64,000 bases of DNA from Corynebacterium tuberculostearicum SK141 (GTDB taxonomy: Bacteria; Actinomycetota; Actinomycetes; Mycobacteriales; Mycobacteriaceae), in contig NZ_ACVP01000023.1 in NCBI RefSeq assembly GCF_000175635.1, positions 124,001-188,000 on the forward strand. The letters are read 5' to 3'. Of the stretch, positions 44,736-55,462 are shown in pieces. The first letter of the stretch is position 1; every line of letters begins with the position of its first letter. A program made the translations under genes and the position numbers. The notes beneath the pieces are model-generated. The model was not told the origin of the DNA. It worked only from the letters and a program-made list of their open reading frames with translations, and did not search any database.

Positions 44736-45680
44736 ATGCATAATAAAGAGTATCGCCCTACACTTGCTCAGCTGCGCACCTTTGTCACCGTGGCGGAAAA
44801 CAAGCACTTTGGTACCGCGGCCGCCAAACTCGAAATTTCCCAGCCCTCCCTCTCTCAGGGCCTCGTTGCGCTCGAGCAGGGTTTGGGTTTGCAGCTCATC
44901 GAGCGTTCTACCCGCAAGGTCATCGTCACCTCGGCCGGTGAGACCCTACTCCCCTACGCCAAGGCCACCCTCGAGGCCGCCGATACCTTCCTCGCCCATG
45001 CCCGCGGCGCCAACGGCACCCTTGCCGGCCCACTGACCATTGGCGTTATCCCCACCATCGCCCCCTACATCCTTCCCGATCTGCTCTCGATGCTGGCTGA
45101 GGCCTACCCGGATCTCGAGCCGCGCTTCGTCGAAGAGCAAACCCAGCACCTCATTACTCGCCTGCGCAATGGCAACTTGGATCTTGCCATCATGGCCCTT
45201 CCTTCCGAGGCCACCGGCATGGTCGATAGCCCGCTGTACACGGAGAAATTCTCCATTGTCTGCCCGCCCGATCACCCCATCGCCGGCCGTGAGGATGTCG
45301 AGCTTGCGGAGCTCAAGGACCTGGATTTGCTGCTGCTTGACGACGGCCACTGCTTGCGCGACCAAGTAGTCGACCTCTGCCGCCATGCCAATATCAACCC
45401 AGCAGAGGCCACCAATTCCGTCACCCGCGCCTCTTCCCTGACCACCATCATGCAGCTGGTCATGGGCGGCCTGGGCTGCACCCTCGTCCCCGAATCCGCC
45501 CTGGCCACCGAATGCCATGGCAAAGACGTCGCCATCGCCCACTTTGCCTCCGATGTCACCGCCGAACGCGAGGTGGGCCTCGTCTTCCGGTCTTCTGCCG
45601 CCCGCGCCGAAGAATTCCGCGAATTCGGCACGCTCATCACCTCCGCCTATAACAAGGCGATTGAGCGCTCCCGGCAGTAA
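44736..45680 (+). CDS. oxyR: Peroxide-sensing LysR-family regulator OxyR
   Basis: A 314-residue LysR-type regulator. The winged helix-turn-helix (about 8-65) has A-A-A-K-L-E-I-S-Q-P-S-L-S-Q. The effector domain carries the redox pair Cys206 and Cys215 in G-H-C-L-R-D-Q-V-V-D-L-C, with the eight-residue spacing of E. coli Cys199/Cys208. In corynebacteria OxyR represses catalase, dps and related genes until oxidised. The ATG nine bases inside the open frame was chosen. It is divergent from ahpC. Confidence 0.95.
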   Translation: MHNKEYRPTLAQLRTFVTVAENKHFGTAAAKLEISQPSLSQGLVALEQGLGLQLIERSTRKVIVTSAGETLLPYAKATLEAADTFLAHARGANGTLAGPLTIGVIPTIAPYILPDLLSMLAEAYPDLEPRFVEEQTQHLITRLRNGNLDLAIMALPSEATGMVDSPLYTEKFSIVCPPDHPIAGREDVELAELKDLDLLLLDDGHCLRDQVVDLCRHANINPAEATNSVTRASSLTTIMQLVMGGLGCTLVPESALATECHGKDVAIAHFASDVTAEREVGLVFRSSAARAEEFREFGTLITSAYNKAIERSRQ

Positions 45681-45719
45681 TTGCTCACTGCGGCCCCACG
45701 GGGCGTCGCCAAGCACGGC

Positions 45720-45754
45720 AAAGGCCACCGCCCCTGAGAGGGACGGTGGCCTTT
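45720..45754. terminator. Bidirectional terminator between oxyR and the membrane protein gene
   Basis: AAAGGCCACCG pairs with CGGTGGCCTTT, with further pairing inside. It serves both convergent genes. A degenerate 14-bp repeat (12 of 14) sits just before it at 45702-45715. Confidence 0.85.
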
Positions 45755-45766
45755 AACTATGGTGCG

Positions 45767-46675
45767 CTACGCCTGCGGAAAAGTATTGCGCCCCGCGCAC
45801 TGGCGGTACATATGCGCCTGTGCCAGAAGCGTAACCGGATACGCCACGATGAGGCCGATACCCAAAAGCAAGAAGCCGCCGATGATGATGAAGAAGTTCA
45901 AAATTGCTAGTAGCAACATTTGGCCGTAGTTATTCTTACCTGCCTGAAACCCCTTCTTCACGGCGTCACCAACGCTATCGCCGTCGGCCGCGAACCATTG
46001 CATCAGCGAGAAGAATGGTTGGATAAAGAAGCTAATCAGCAAAAGCACGCCGATGATGCCCATGACGCTTAATACTGCCGCAACTGCTTCGTCCTCCGTC
46101 ATATTCTCGGCGTCGTTAAGCAACCCATAGACAGTTCCACCTACTGCAGCGAATGCAATGAGGCTCGCCACCGCCCCGATGACAAGCATGATGACCAGCG
46201 GCTGCCACCAACGCACGTTCTTAAAAAGGTAACCCCAACCGGTGCGGGCGTCATCGATCTGGAAAAGCGCTAGGCGCATAATTACCAGCGACAATACAAG
46301 GCTTAGGACAGTCGAAATGAGCTGAGAAACCCAAGAACCCGCGGTTGGCTCACCCGAGCCGGAGTAGCTGGCGGCATTAATGCCGCCAGCAATGGCTGCA
46401 AAAACGATACTTAGAACAAAAAGCGCTAGGGCTCCTAGGATCCACAGCTTCCAATTGCCAAAGACAGTCCGAAAAGCCCAAGAAACGGCATCAACGGCCG
46501 AAACCTTTCCGGTGTGCTGAGGCTGGCCCGCGTGGTAGCCGGCATAGCCTTGGGCGTTGTCCTCGTGGCTGCCACCATACGATGGAAGCTGGCCGTAGTC
46601 CGGCCGATCCTCGGGATGGTTGGTCGGCTCATAGCGAGGAAAATCGTCATTTCCACCCGAATACGGGTTCGTCAT
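45767..46675 (-). CDS. Polytopic membrane protein with polar N-terminus
   Basis: A 302-residue protein. The first 75 residues are Gly/Asn/Pro/Tyr-rich and probably disordered (P-Y-S-G-G-N-D-D-F, then H-A-G-Q-P-Q-H). About six membrane segments follow, with V-D-A-V-S-W-A-F-R-T-V-F-G-N-W near 80 and a repeat of that kind late in the protein (D-A-V-K-K-G-F-Q-A-G-K). It resembles actinobacterial membrane proteins related to the DUF975/YciC type; function unknown. GGAGGAGC lies upstream of the ATG, which decides the start. Confidence 0.72.
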   Translation of the reverse strand: MTNPYSGGNDDFPRYEPTNHPEDRPDYGQLPSYGGSHEDNAQGYAGYHAGQPQHTGKVSAVDAVSWAFRTVFGNWKLWILGALALFVLSIVFAAIAGGINAASYSGSGEPTAGSWVSQLISTVLSLVLSLVIMRLALFQIDDARTGWGYLFKNVRWWQPLVIMLVIGAVASLIAFAAVGGTVYGLLNDAENMTEDEAVAAVLSVMGIIGVLLLISFFIQPFFSLMQWFAADGDSVGDAVKKGFQAGKNNYGQMLLLAILNFFIIIGGFLLLGIGLIVAYPVTLLAQAHMYRQCAGRNTFPQA

Positions 46676-46781
46676 AGGCGGTGCTCCTCCTTCAGGAATG
46701 CACATAGAAAAATGGATAAGTATTTTCACTTTAACAACTTTTTCCTCATTTCAGGTGGACGGGTAAACTCGTTGCCTAGTC

Positions 46782-49700
46782 ATGACTAAGAACGAATCCC
46801 CTTCTCGCGACGAGCTCTTCGCCGCACTCGAAAATGTCTCTTTGGCCGAGGCCCGCTCTTTCCGCCGCCGCCTCAAGAAGGCTCGCGCTCCTAAGGCACT
46901 GCAAGAAATCGGCGCTGAAATCCATGCCGCGGCCGAGCGCGTCGCGCTTACCGACGCCGCCGTTCCCACCATCTCTTACCCCGACGCCCTCCCAGTCACC
47001 GCCCGCAAGGACGATATCGCCGAGGCCATTCGGGACAACCAAGTCGTCATCATCGCTGGTGAGACCGGTTCTGGTAAGACCACCCAGATCCCGAAAATTT
47101 GCCTCGAGTTGGGCCGCGGCCGGCGCGGATTCATCGGCCATACCCAGCCGCGCCGTATTGCAGCGCGCACCGTGGCTGAACGCATTGCTTCGGAATTGGA
47201 CCAGAAAATCGGCGAGTCCGTTGGCTACGCCATCCGCTTCGATGACCGCGTCTCTGAGACCACGGCCGTCAAGCTGATGACCGACGGCATCCTGCTCGCC
47301 GAGATGCAGCGCGACCGCTTCCTCAATAAGTACGACACCATCATCATCGATGAGGCTCACGAGCGCTCGCTCAATATCGACTTCCTCTTGGGCTACTTGA
47401 AGCGCCTATTGCCCAAGCGCCCAGACCTCAAGGTGATCATCACCTCCGCAACCATCGACCCAGAAAGCTTTGCGGCCCACTTTGCCAACGCCGACGGCAA
47501 CCCCGCCCCCATTATCGAGGTCTCCGGGCGCACCTACCCCGTAGAAATCCGCTACCGGCCACTCGAGTTCGAGGCCGGCGGAAAAGTCGTGGACCAAGAC
47601 CCGCTCGACGGCTTGACCGAGGCCATCGAAGAGCTCATGCGCGAAGGCGACGGCGATATTCTCTGCTTCTTCCCTGGCGAGCGCGATATCCGCGATGCCA
47701 TGGAAGCCATCGAAGGCAAGAAGTGGAAAAACGTCGAGGTCACTCCCCTCTTTGGCCGCTTATCTAATCAAGAACAGCATCGCGTTTTCAGCGAACACCG
47801 TGGCCGCCGCATCGTGCTGGCCACGAATATTGCAGAAACCTCGCTTACTGTGCCCGGCATCCGCTATGTGGTTGATACCGGCACCGCCCGTATCTCGCGG
47901 TATTCCACGCGCACCAAGGTCCAGCGGTTGCCTATCGAGCCCATCTCGCAGGCCTCCGCCAACCAGCGATCCGGCCGCTGCGGCCGCGTTGCCGACGGCA
48001 TCGCCATCCGCCTCTACAGCGAACAGGATTTTGAAAGCCGCCCCGAGTTCACCGATCCGGAAATCCTGCGCACCAACCTAGCCAGCGTCATCCTGCAAAT
48101 GGTTTCGCTCAAGCTCGGTGATATCGAACAATTCCCCTTCATCCAACCGCCCGAGCACAAGGCCATCCGCGATGGCCTCACCCTCCTCCACGAGCTTGGC
48201 GCCCTCCACGACAAGCAAGACAAGCCCTCGCTTACCACCATCGGCCGCGATCTCGCCCGCATCCCACTGGATCCGCGCATGGCGCGCATGCTCATTGAAG
48301 CCAATACCAACGGGTGCCTCGATGATGTCATGGTCATCGTTGCCGCCATGACCATCCAGGATGTGCGCGAGCGCCCCCTGGACTTCCAGGCCCAGGCCGA
48401 CCAAGCCCACGCCCGCTTCAAGGACAAGACCTCGGATTTCTTGTCCATGCTCAAGCTATGGGATTACATCAAGCAAACCCGCAACGAGCAATCCGGCAAT
48501 AAGTTCCGCAAGCGCATGAAGCAGGAATTCCTCCACTACATGCGCATCCGCGAGTGGTTTGACTTGGTGCGCCAGCTCAAGGACGTCGCCAAGCAGCTGG
48601 GCTGGACCTACCAGGAAGGCACCGAGCGCCGCTCCGATGACATCCACATGTCACTCCTTTCGGGCCTGCTATCCAATATCGGCGCCCGCGACGGCAATTC
48701 CAAGGAGTTCCAGGGCGCGCGCAACACCCGCTTCCTGGTATTCCCCGGCTCTGCCCTGGCTAAAAAGCCGCCGGAATTCCTCATGGCTGCCGAGCTAGTG
48801 GAAACTTCCCGCCTCTGGGCGCGCGATGTCGCCGCCATCGATCCCGCCTGGGTGGAAAACCTCGGCGCGGACCTGCTCAAGCACAACTACTCCGAGCCCA
48901 CCTGGTCTCGCAAGCGCGCCGCCGCCATCGCGCACCAAAAATCCACGCTCTACGGCGTGCCCATCGTGGCCGACCGCACCGTTCCCTACCACCGCGTCGA
49001 TCCCGCCGCTGCCCGCGATATGTTCATCCGCAACGCCCTTATCGCCGGCGACTGGAACACCCACCACGCCTTTTTCAAGGCCAACGCCCAAGCGCTTGAC
49101 GACGCCGCCGCATACGAAGAAAAGGCCCGCCGCCGCGGCCTCATTGTGGACGAAGACACGCTCTTCGATTTCTATGACCAGCGCATTCCGGCAAAGGTAA
49201 CCACCGGCCGCCACTTTGACTCGTGGTGGAAAAAGGAGCGCCGCCGCACCCCGGATCTGCTGGATTTCGATCCCGCTAAGCTCATCGATGACTCCCATGA
49301 TGTCACCGAGGAATCCTTCCCCGACCACTGGCGCAAGGGCTCTATCGATTACGAACTGACCTATAAGTTCGAGCCCGGCGATCCTCTCGACGGCGTTACC
49401 GTAATGGTTCCCATTCCTATGCTCGCCGGCTTGGATACCGAAGGCTTCGATTGGCTCGTTCCCGGTCTGCGCCTCGAGCTCGTCACCGAGCTCATCCGCA
49501 GCCTGCCCAAGGCCCTGCGCCGCACCGTCGTACCCGCGCCCGAATTTGCCGAGCGCGCCATCGACCGCCTCATCCCTTATGAAGGCCCCATCACCCAGCA
49601 GCTTGCCGACGTCCTCCGCGAACTCGGCGGTCAAGGAATCAACGCCACCGACTTCCAGGCCAGCAAGCTACCCGCCCACCTGCGGATGAACTACGGGGCC

Positions 49701-50669
49701 ATCGATAAGCGCGGCAAAATCGTCGACTCGGACCGCGACCTCGCGGCGCTCGTCCGACGGCAGGCCGGACACATCAAGTCCTCCGTATCCCGCGTCTCGC
49801 GCACCTCCGAGTCCACCGCCGTTAGCGAATGGACCGACGACACCCTCGGCACCATCGATGACACGGTTACGACCACCGTCGACGGCCACGAAGTCACCGC
49901 CTACCCTGCCCTGGTCGCTACCAAGGACGGCGTCGAACTCAAGGTTCATCCCACCAAGGCCGCCGCAGATGCCGCCATGGTAACGACCACCCTTACGCTC
50001 CTCATGCGTGAGATATCCGTCAACGCCTCCCAAATGGTCAAGGGCCTGCCATTGCAACAGCGCGTCGCCGTCGATTCCTATCCGCACGGCGGCGCCGACG
50101 GCCTTGTCAATGACGCCCGCATCGCCGCGATCCGCGACCTGATGCTCGAAGCCGGCGGGCCCGTCCGCACCCCCGCGGCGTTTCAGAAGCTTAAAGACAC
50201 CGTCAAGCCCCAGGTCCCAGGCCGCGTACGCCAGGCAGTGGTAGCTATTGCCCCCGGACTCGCCGAATACTCCAACCTGCGAGCGGAACTTGCTCATTGG
50301 GACGGTCCAGCAATCGATGACATGCGCGCACAATTGGATTTCCTCCTTCCCCGAAACGCCATCACTGTCCATGGAATGTCCCATCTGCGCCATCTACCGC
50401 GATATATCCAAGCCATGCGCATTCGCCTAGAGGATATGAACCTTGACCCCGACCGCGATGCAGACCGTCAAGCCGAGGTAGATAACGCCAAGGCCTACCT
50501 ATCCAACCGCCTGCGCAATCTACCGGCCGGCCGCGAAAAGACCCGCGAGGTCAAGGACGTGCGTTGGATGATAGAGGAACTTCGAGTTTCCCTTTTTGCT
50601 CAGCGCCTTGGCACAGCCCATGCCGTTTCACTCCGGCGCATCCAAAAGGCGGTGGACAAACTGCGCTAA
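46782..50669 (+). CDS. hrpA: ATP-dependent RNA helicase HrpA (DEAH box)
   Basis: A 1295-residue DEAH-box helicase of usual HrpA length. Motif I is G-E-T-G-S-G-K-T at 93-100, motif [10 protein letters not shown], motif III I-T-S-A-T-I, and motif [10 protein letters not shown]. The winged-helix/ratchet and OB-fold regions follow, then the long DUF3418-type C-terminal domain characteristic of HrpA, ending with [17 protein letters not shown] role in ribosome rescue or mRNA processing is known for the E. coli protein. Its stop codon overlaps that of convergent nrdR. Confidence 0.96.
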   Translation: MTKNESPSRDELFAALENVSLAEARSFRRRLKKARAPKALQEIGAEIHAAAERVALTDAAVPTISYPDALPVTARKDDIAEAIRDNQVVIIAGETGSGKTTQIPKICLELGRGRRGFIGHTQPRRIAARTVAERIASELDQKIGESVGYAIRFDDRVSETTAVKLMTDGILLAEMQRDRFLNKYDTIIIDEAHERSLNIDFLLGYLKRLLPKRPDLKVIITSATIDPESFAAHFANADGNPAPIIEVSGRTYPVEIRYRPLEFEAGGKVVDQDPLDGLTEAIEELMREGDGDILCFFPGERDIRDAMEAIEGKKWKNVEVTPLFGRLSNQEQHRVFSEHRGRRIVLATNIAETSLTVPGIRYVVDTGTARISRYSTRTKVQRLPIEPISQASANQRSGRCGRVADGIAIRLYSEQDFESRPEFTDPEILRTNLASVILQMVSLKLGDIEQFPFIQPPEHKAIRDGLTLLHELGALHDKQDKPSLTTIGRDLARIPLDPRMARMLIEANTNGCLDDVMVIVAAMTIQDVRERPLDFQAQADQAHARFKDKTSDFLSMLKLWDYIKQTRNEQSGNKFRKRMKQEFLHYMRIREWFDLVRQLKDVAKQLGWTYQEGTERRSDDIHMSLLSGLLSNIGARDGNSKEFQGARNTRFLVFPGSALAKKPPEFLMAAELVETSRLWARDVAAIDPAWVENLGADLLKHNYSEPTWSRKRAAAIAHQKSTLYGVPIVADRTVPYHRVDPAAARDMFIRNALIAGDWNTHHAFFKANAQALDDAAAYEEKARRRGLIVDEDTLFDFYDQRIPAKVTTGRHFDSWWKKERRRTPDLLDFDPAKLIDDSHDVTEESFPDHWRKGSIDYELTYKFEPGDPLDGVTVMVPIPMLAGLDTEGFDWLVPGLRLELVTELIRSLPKALRRTVVPAPEFAERAIDRLIPYEGPITQQLADVLRELGGQGINATDFQASKLPAHLRMNYGAIDKRGKIVDSDRDLAALVRRQAGHIKSSVSRVSRTSESTAVSEWTDDTLGTIDDTVTTTVDGHEVTAYPALVATKDGVELKVHPTKAAADAAMVTTTLTLLMREISVNASQMVKGLPLQQRVAVDSYPHGGADGLVNDARIAAIRDLMLEAGGPVRTPAAFQKLKDTVKPQVPGRVRQAVVAIAPGLAEYSNLRAELAHWDGPAIDDMRAQLDFLLPRNAITVHGMSHLRHLPRYIQAMRIRLEDMNLDPDRDADRQAEVDNAKAYLSNRLRNLPAGREKTREVKDVRWMIEELRVSLFAQRLGTAHAVSLRRIQKAVDKLR

Positions 50670-51124
50670 AAGTCCTCGCGATCGCGCCTTCGCATCAGGC
50701 GAATCTCGGATTCAAAGTCATCTGCGCTTTCAAAGGATTTATATACAGAGGCGAAGCGCAGATAGGCCACCTCGTCAAGGTCCCGCAGTGGTTCTAGGAT
50801 GGCCAAGCCAATCTCGTTCGCGTTGACCTGCGAGGAGCCATGACTGCGCACGGTCTCCTCCACTTCTTGCGCCAGCTTCTTCAAGGCATCGTCGCTCACA
50901 TCTCGCCCCTGGCAGGCACGGCGCACACCGCGAATCAATTTATCTCTACTAAAGGGCTCGGCCAGACCGTTTCTCTTCACCACAAGCAACACGGCCTTCT
51001 CAACCGTGGTAAAGCGCCCCTTGCACGAAGCACACTCGCGCCGGCGCCGAATCGACGCTCCAGCATCGACCACACGCGAGTCAATGACGCGGGATTGCTC
51101 ATTGTGACAAAAGGGGCAATACAC
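50666..51124 (-). CDS. nrdR: Transcriptional repressor NrdR
   Basis: A 152-residue repressor of ribonucleotide reductase genes. The N-terminal zinc ribbon has C3/C6 and C31/C34, and R-R-R-R-E-C-A-S-C is part of the DNA-binding surface. The ATP-cone (about 48-135) begins [16 protein letters not shown]. It binds ATP/dATP. It is downstream of the divS-like gene on the minus strand and overlaps the 3' end of hrpA. Confidence 0.96.
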   Translation of the reverse strand: MYCPFCHNEQSRVIDSRVVDAGASIRRRRECASCKGRFTTVEKAVLLVVKRNGLAEPFSRDKLIRGVRRACQGRDVSDDALKKLAQEVEETVRSHGSSQVNANEIGLAILEPLRDLDEVAYLRFASVYKSFESADDFESEIRLMRRRDREDF

Positions 51125-51210
51125 AGTGGTCCTTTCACTGACGTTGATACGCCAGTAGTTTACTCATCTCCAATTCCGTGCGGCCACTGGGCTTCACCCC
51201 GCTGTAGCCC

Positions 51211-51606
51211 CTAGTGCGCTACTGCAGCTTCAACTTGCTGCACACCAGAAGCCGGGGGTTGAGGAGCACTATTTCCTTCAGCGCCCGCAAGTCCCCCTAG
51301 CAATGTGCCCACAAAGACCGCGACACCAAACACTGCACCCAATGCGTAGTTACCTGTGTTCGACTCACCCACACTGTTTCGTCCCCTATTCGATCTGTTC
51401 CCAGAGCCTCCGGCCGACGTACGGTTCGAACGATAGGTCGTGCGATCTTCCACACGTAGGGTTCGAACATACCGAGAGCTTTCGGTGCCGCGGGCCGCAG
51501 AACCGTAGCCGCGCTCCACATCCCACACGGACGCAGAAGGCACCACTACAGGTTCGGAAGCTTTGCGAGTTACCAGGTTATTGCGAGAATTGATCAGCAG
51601 AGACAT
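51211..51606 (-). CDS. divS: Small SOS-region membrane protein (DivS-like)
   Basis: A 131-residue protein with a basic Arg/Ser/Gly-rich N-terminal half and one membrane segment (about 86-108, Y-A-L-G-A-V-F-G-V-A-V-F-V-G). A short outside tail rich in Ala/Gln/Pro follows. It has no LysM domain, unlike Rv2719c (ChiZ) of Mycobacterium at the same locus. The position divergent from lexA and before nrdR matches C. glutamicum divS, an SOS-induced cell-division suppressor; identification is by synteny and topology rather than clear sequence motifs. AAAGGAAAG precedes the ATG. Confidence 0.72.
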   Translation of the reverse strand: MSLLINSRNNLVTRKASEPVVVPSASVWDVERGYGSAARGTESSRYVRTLRVEDRTTYRSNRTSAGGSGNRSNRGRNSVGESNTGNYALGAVFGVAVFVGTLLGGLAGAEGNSAPQPPASGVQQVEAAVAH

Positions 51607-51716
51607 AACTTTCCTTTCGACGACTGAACCCACCGTAGGCGCCTCATGCGACACGTCATGACACCCAGTCGCCATAATGTTCGATTTAGTTGGTACGTTC
51701 GATTTATAGCATCGCT

Positions 51717-51732
51717 TCGAATACTTGTCCAC
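51717..51732. promoter_or_regulatory. Candidate LexA (SOS) box 1
   Basis: TCGAATACTTGTCCAC matches about 12 of 16 positions of the corynebacterial SOS box TCGAAMANNTGTTCGA. It lies in the divS-lexA intergenic region. Confidence 0.45.
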
Positions 51733-51747
51733 CCCAACACGCAAATC

Positions 51748-51763
51748 TCGAACATCTGTACTT
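51748..51763. promoter_or_regulatory. Candidate LexA (SOS) box 2
   Basis: TCGAACATCTGTACTT matches about 13 of 16 positions of the SOS box consensus, with a perfect left half. It is about 90 bases upstream of lexA, a position suited to LexA autorepression and divS control. Confidence 0.6.
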
Positions 51764-51854
51764 TTCGTGCTACAAATGACGTGTGGCAACTTTTCAGCGC
51801 CGCCAGCTAACAGACCACCGATAAATCCAGCCGATCCCCTCCGAGGAGCCAGCA

Positions 51855-52559
51855 ATGGGCCGCAAGCCAAAGAAGACCACCGAGAAGACCGACTACGCTT
51901 CCCTGTCTGACCGCCAGCGACGAATTCTTAACGTCATTAGTGACGCCGTCATGCTGCGTGGTTACCCACCAAGCATCCGCGAAATTGGTGACGCAGCAGG
52001 CTTGCAGTCCACCTCCTCTGTTGCCTACCAGCTAAAGCAATTGGAAGAAAAGGGCTTCTTGCGCCGTGACCCAAATAAGCCGCGAGCCGTAGATGTTCGA
52101 CACCTAAATACCGACGATGGCGCCAAGAAGCCGGGCCGCAAACCGGCTAAGCCCGAACAGCAGGTTCCCGCAGAGGCAGGTGCGGTTTCCTACATTCCTG
52201 TGGTTGGCCGAATCGCAGCGGGTGCGCCCATTACCGCGGAAGAAAACGTAGACACTTACTTTCCGATGCCCGATGAGGTAGTCGGTGGCGGCGACCTTTA
52301 TATGCTGCAAGTGGTCGGCGACTCGATGCAGGATGCCGGCATTCTTGACGGCGACTGGGTAATCATTCGCTCCCAGTCAGTTGCAGAAGAGGGCGAGTTC
52401 GTTGCAGCGCTGCTCGATGGTGCTGAAGCTACCGTTAAGGAATTCCACCGCGATTCCTCTGGCGTGTGGTTGCTCCCCCACAACGATGCCTACGCTCCCA
52501 TCAACGGCGATGATGCGGAGATCATGGGCAAGGTTGTATCCGTATTCCGTAAGCTTTAG
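51855..52559 (+). CDS. lexA: LexA SOS repressor
   Basis: A 234-residue repressor and protease. The N-terminal winged helix (about 15-80) has [11 protein letters not shown] and S-T-S-S-V-A-Y-Q-L. After a Lys/Pro linker come the cleavage site Ala122-Gly123 (R-I-A-A-G-A-P), catalytic Ser157 (G-D-S-M) and Lys195 (A-T-V-K-E-F). Single-stranded DNA-bound RecA triggers self-cleavage and SOS induction. A GGAG site lies upstream of the ATG. Confidence 0.97.
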   Translation: MGRKPKKTTEKTDYASLSDRQRRILNVISDAVMLRGYPPSIREIGDAAGLQSTSSVAYQLKQLEEKGFLRRDPNKPRAVDVRHLNTDDGAKKPGRKPAKPEQQVPAEAGAVSYIPVVGRIAAGAPITAEENVDTYFPMPDEVVGGGDLYMLQVVGDSMQDAGILDGDWVIIRSQSVAEEGEFVAALLDGAEATVKEFHRDSSGVWLLPHNDAYAPINGDDAEIMGKVVSVFRKL

Positions 52560-52917
52560 TCACCAGCCTGACACAGATTCTATAGCCCCGCGAGGTCCTC
52601 GATTGGCCCTTGCGGGGTCTATCTATGTACACCCTTCGTTGAAGCGGCCCGTTTCCTGCCACCCCCATTTGGCTCCATTTCAGACCCGGACACCAAAAGA
52701 GACGAAAATCCCACTTTCCCACTTTTCCCTCTGACCAGGTACTTCAGCGCACCGGATATAGAATGCAGCCGTGCAAATTTTTGCTTTAGTCCGTTTATTC
52801 CCGATTTTTGAGACAATGGACTAAGCAAAACAACATCGCCGGATTTTCACTTCCGCATAAAGTGGCAACTTTTACCCCCACTACATGACGCGATGTCTCT
52901 AGATTCAAGGAGGAATC
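52560..52917. other. Intergenic region between lexA and the SugR-type regulator
   Basis: This 358-bp stretch has no credible gene. It holds the lexA terminator (52583-52622) and an imperfect inverted repeat with arms GCTTTAGTCC and GGACTAAGC at 52783-52826, about 90 bases before the regulator start. AGGAGG-type bases lie just before the ATG at 52918. Confidence 0.5.
52583..52622 (+). terminator. Terminator after lexA
   Basis: TAGCCCCGCGAGG pairs imperfectly with CCTTGCGGGGTCTA, followed by TCTAT. Confidence 0.7.
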
Positions 52918-53700
52918 ATGTACGCAGAAGAGCGGCGTCGCCAAATTGCTTCCCTCACCGCCGTTGAAGGCCGCGTCAACGTCACTGAGCTCTCGGAACG
53001 CTTCGAAGTTACGGCCGAGACCATCCGCCGCGACCTTGCGGTGCTTGACCGTGAGGGCGTCGTCCATCGCGTGCATGGCGGCGCAGTAGCCTCCCAATCC
53101 TTCCAGACCGCGGAGCTTACCCTGGATACCCGCCAGCGGTCCGCCTCCGGCGCAAAAGCGGCTATCGCCCGCGCGGCCCTAGATTTTCTTCCCCAGGGCG
53201 GCGGCAGCATTTTCTTGGACGCAGGCACCACCATTAACGCGTTCGCAGAGCTCATTGGACAGCAATACCCACAGGCGCAGTTTAATATTGTCTCCAATAG
53301 CCTGCCTATTGCGCTGTCTCTTGCAGGCAATGGCGTGCCTGACGTCCAGCTACTTGGCGGTACGGTCCGCGCGATTACCCAAGCCGTCGTTGGCGATACG
53401 GCACTGCGCACCCTGGCGATGATGCGTGCCGACGTCGCCTTTATCGGCACCAATGCCCTTACCCTGGACCATGGCTTGTCGACGGCCGACTCCCAAGAGG
53501 CAGCCATCAAATCCGCCTTTGTCACCAATGCCCACAAAGTAGTGGTCATGTGTGACTCCAGCAAGCTGGGCAATGATTACTTGGTAAGTTTCGCCTCTGC
53601 CGCCGATATCGACGTCGTCATCACTGACGCCGCTGCCCCCGATTCCTTCGTGGAGGCGCTGCGCGAGCGCGAAATTGAGGTCGTGCTCGCCAGCGAGTAA
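52918..53700 (+). CDS. sugR: DeoR-family regulator of PTS genes (SugR/FruR type)
   Basis: A 260-residue DeoR-type regulator. The N-terminal helix-turn-helix includes E-R-R-R-Q-I-A-S-L, V-T-A-E-T-I-R-R-D-L and the signature H-R-V-H-G-G-A. The sugar-phosphate-sensing domain has I-F-L-D-A-G-T-T near 97, N-S-L-P-I-A, L-G-G-T-V-R near 140 and C-D-S-S-K-L-G near 218. In C. glutamicum SugR, which lies at this place before ptsI, represses ptsG, ptsF, ptsI and ptsH and is relieved by fructose phosphates. FruR, also DeoR-type in this cluster, is the alternative; only one such gene is present here, so the two roles may be combined. Confidence 0.8.
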   Translation: MYAEERRRQIASLTAVEGRVNVTELSERFEVTAETIRRDLAVLDREGVVHRVHGGAVASQSFQTAELTLDTRQRSASGAKAAIARAALDFLPQGGGSIFLDAGTTINAFAELIGQQYPQAQFNIVSNSLPIALSLAGNGVPDVQLLGGTVRAITQAVVGDTALRTLAMMRADVAFIGTNALTLDHGLSTADSQEAAIKSAFVTNAHKVVVMCDSSKLGNDYLVSFASAADIDVVITDAAAPDSFVEALREREIEVVLASE

Positions 53701-53721
53701 TCCCCCGATCCTTCGCCTCCT

Positions 53722-55410
53722 TTAGGCGAAGGACTCCATGCGTTCTACCACTGCGGTACGGGCAGCGTCAGGGCTTTCCGCATCCAGTGCCACCTCGGAA
53801 AGCTGCTGGCACTGTTCCAGGGTAACCTCTGCCAGCTGCGCACCGACGCCCGCAACTGCGGTCGACGCTGCGGATAGCGAATTCACACCCAAGCCGGTAA
53901 GTACGCAGGCCAGCATCGGGTCGGCTGCCGCCTCACCGCACACGCCTACCGCAACGTTATTGGCCTGGCCCACGATGCAGGTGTGCTGAATGAGCCGCAG
54001 CACAGCCGGCTGCCACGGGTCGGTCAGGTAGGCCAGCTGAGGCGACAGGCGGTCCGCGGCCATAGTGTACTGAGTCAGGTCATTGGTACCGATGGACACG
54101 AAATCAAGGTGCGGCATAATCTTATCCGCCATGAGCGCTGCGGCCGGAACCTCGATCATCGCGCCGGCAGTCAGGCCGCGCTCGCGACACAGGCCAGCAA
54201 ACCACTGGGCCTCAGTAGAGGTGGCAACCATAGGAGCCATCACCCAGGTAGAGGCTTTGTCATCGCGAGCCTCAGCCGCCTGAGCAATCGCATCCAGCTG
54301 GCGGGTCAGCAAAGCCTCATTATCGCGTGCAATACGCAGGCCACGAACGCCCAAGGCTGGGTTTTCCTCGGAACTTAGCGTGGCATAAGAGATAGGCTTA
54401 TCGGATCCGGCATCTAGCGTACGCACGACAACCTTTGATTCAGGGAAGGCATTAAAGACCTTGCCGTAAATCTTTGCCTGCTCGTCAACGCTGGGCTCTT
54501 CACTGGCCGAGAGGAACGACAGCTCCGTGCGGTACAGACCAATGCCCTCTGCCTGAGAATCCGAAGCAATGCGAGCGGCGTTGCCATCAGCGACGTTGGC
54601 AAGCAGCTGCACACGGTGGCCATCTTTGGTTTCCGCCGGTCCACGCCACTGAGCAACGCGTGCCGCACGTTCGCGGTACTCGGCCACAGCCTTCGTGGAA
54701 GCCTCTTCGTCGGCCCCAAGGGTGACGGCGCCCACTGCGCCATCGACGAATACCAGCGTGCCGCTTTCAATATCGCTCAGCGCCGCGCCCACAGCAACGA
54801 TGCACGGAATATCGAGCTGACGGGCGATGATGGCCGTATGGCTGGTAGGTCCACCAAGCTCGGTGACAAGGGCCTTGATGTGCTTGGTATCCAGCGTCGC
54901 GGTATCGGCCGGGGCCAAATCGTCCGCGAACAGCACGGCCTCGCCGTCTACGAGCGGCAGGCCCGGCTCGTCCTCGCCGCGCAGCTCTGCGATTACGCGG
55001 TCGCGCACGTCCTTCAAGTCAGTGGTGCGCTCTGCCATCACTCCGCCGGCGGCTTCGAACATGGTGACAAACTTATCGGTGGCGCCGACAGTAGCGAACT
55101 CCGCATTCCGGCCGGTGCGGATGTTTTTGCGCACGGCCTTATGCCAGCCTCGGTCCTTGACCATGCCGGCCGTTGCAGTCAGAACTTCCGCAGCCTGGCC
55201 TTCGGCGGCAGCAGCCCGCTGCTCCAAGCGGCCAGCGACAGTATCTACGGCCGCAAGGAAGCGGTCATATTCAGAATCGCTCGCTTGCTCTGGGTCAATG
55301 CTTCCCTCGGTAGGCAGGGCCGGGCGAGGGCGGACCCACACGGCTTCGGCGTAGGCGACTCCGGCAACGACACCGGTTCCTTTGATTGTGGACTCAGACG
55401 CGTTTTCCAT
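53722..55410 (-). CDS. ptsI: PTS enzyme I (phosphoenolpyruvate-protein phosphotransferase)
   Basis: A 562-residue enzyme that takes phosphate from phosphoenolpyruvate and passes it to HPr. The phosphorylated residue is His191 in G-G-P-T-S-H-T-A-I. The C-terminal PEP-binding barrel has E-G-I-G-L-Y-R-T-E, R-T-L-D-A-G-S-D-K, F-V-S-I-G-T-N-D-L-T-Q-Y and the active-site Cys in G-V-C-G-E. GGAAG precedes the ATG. It is divergent from fruK and convergent with the SugR-type gene. Confidence 0.96.
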   Translation of the reverse strand: MENASESTIKGTGVVAGVAYAEAVWVRPRPALPTEGSIDPEQASDSEYDRFLAAVDTVAGRLEQRAAAAEGQAAEVLTATAGMVKDRGWHKAVRKNIRTGRNAEFATVGATDKFVTMFEAAGGVMAERTTDLKDVRDRVIAELRGEDEPGLPLVDGEAVLFADDLAPADTATLDTKHIKALVTELGGPTSHTAIIARQLDIPCIVAVGAALSDIESGTLVFVDGAVGAVTLGADEEASTKAVAEYRERAARVAQWRGPAETKDGHRVQLLANVADGNAARIASDSQAEGIGLYRTELSFLSASEEPSVDEQAKIYGKVFNAFPESKVVVRTLDAGSDKPISYATLSSEENPALGVRGLRIARDNEALLTRQLDAIAQAAEARDDKASTWVMAPMVATSTEAQWFAGLCRERGLTAGAMIEVPAAALMADKIMPHLDFVSIGTNDLTQYTMAADRLSPQLAYLTDPWQPAVLRLIQHTCIVGQANNVAVGVCGEAAADPMLACVLTGLGVNSLSAASTAVAGVGAQLAEVTLEQCQQLSEVALDAESPDAARTAVVERMESFA

Positions 55411-55462
55411 GAGCGTACTTCCTTCGAAGATAGCGGTTTATTAACTTCCAGAACACCACAAA

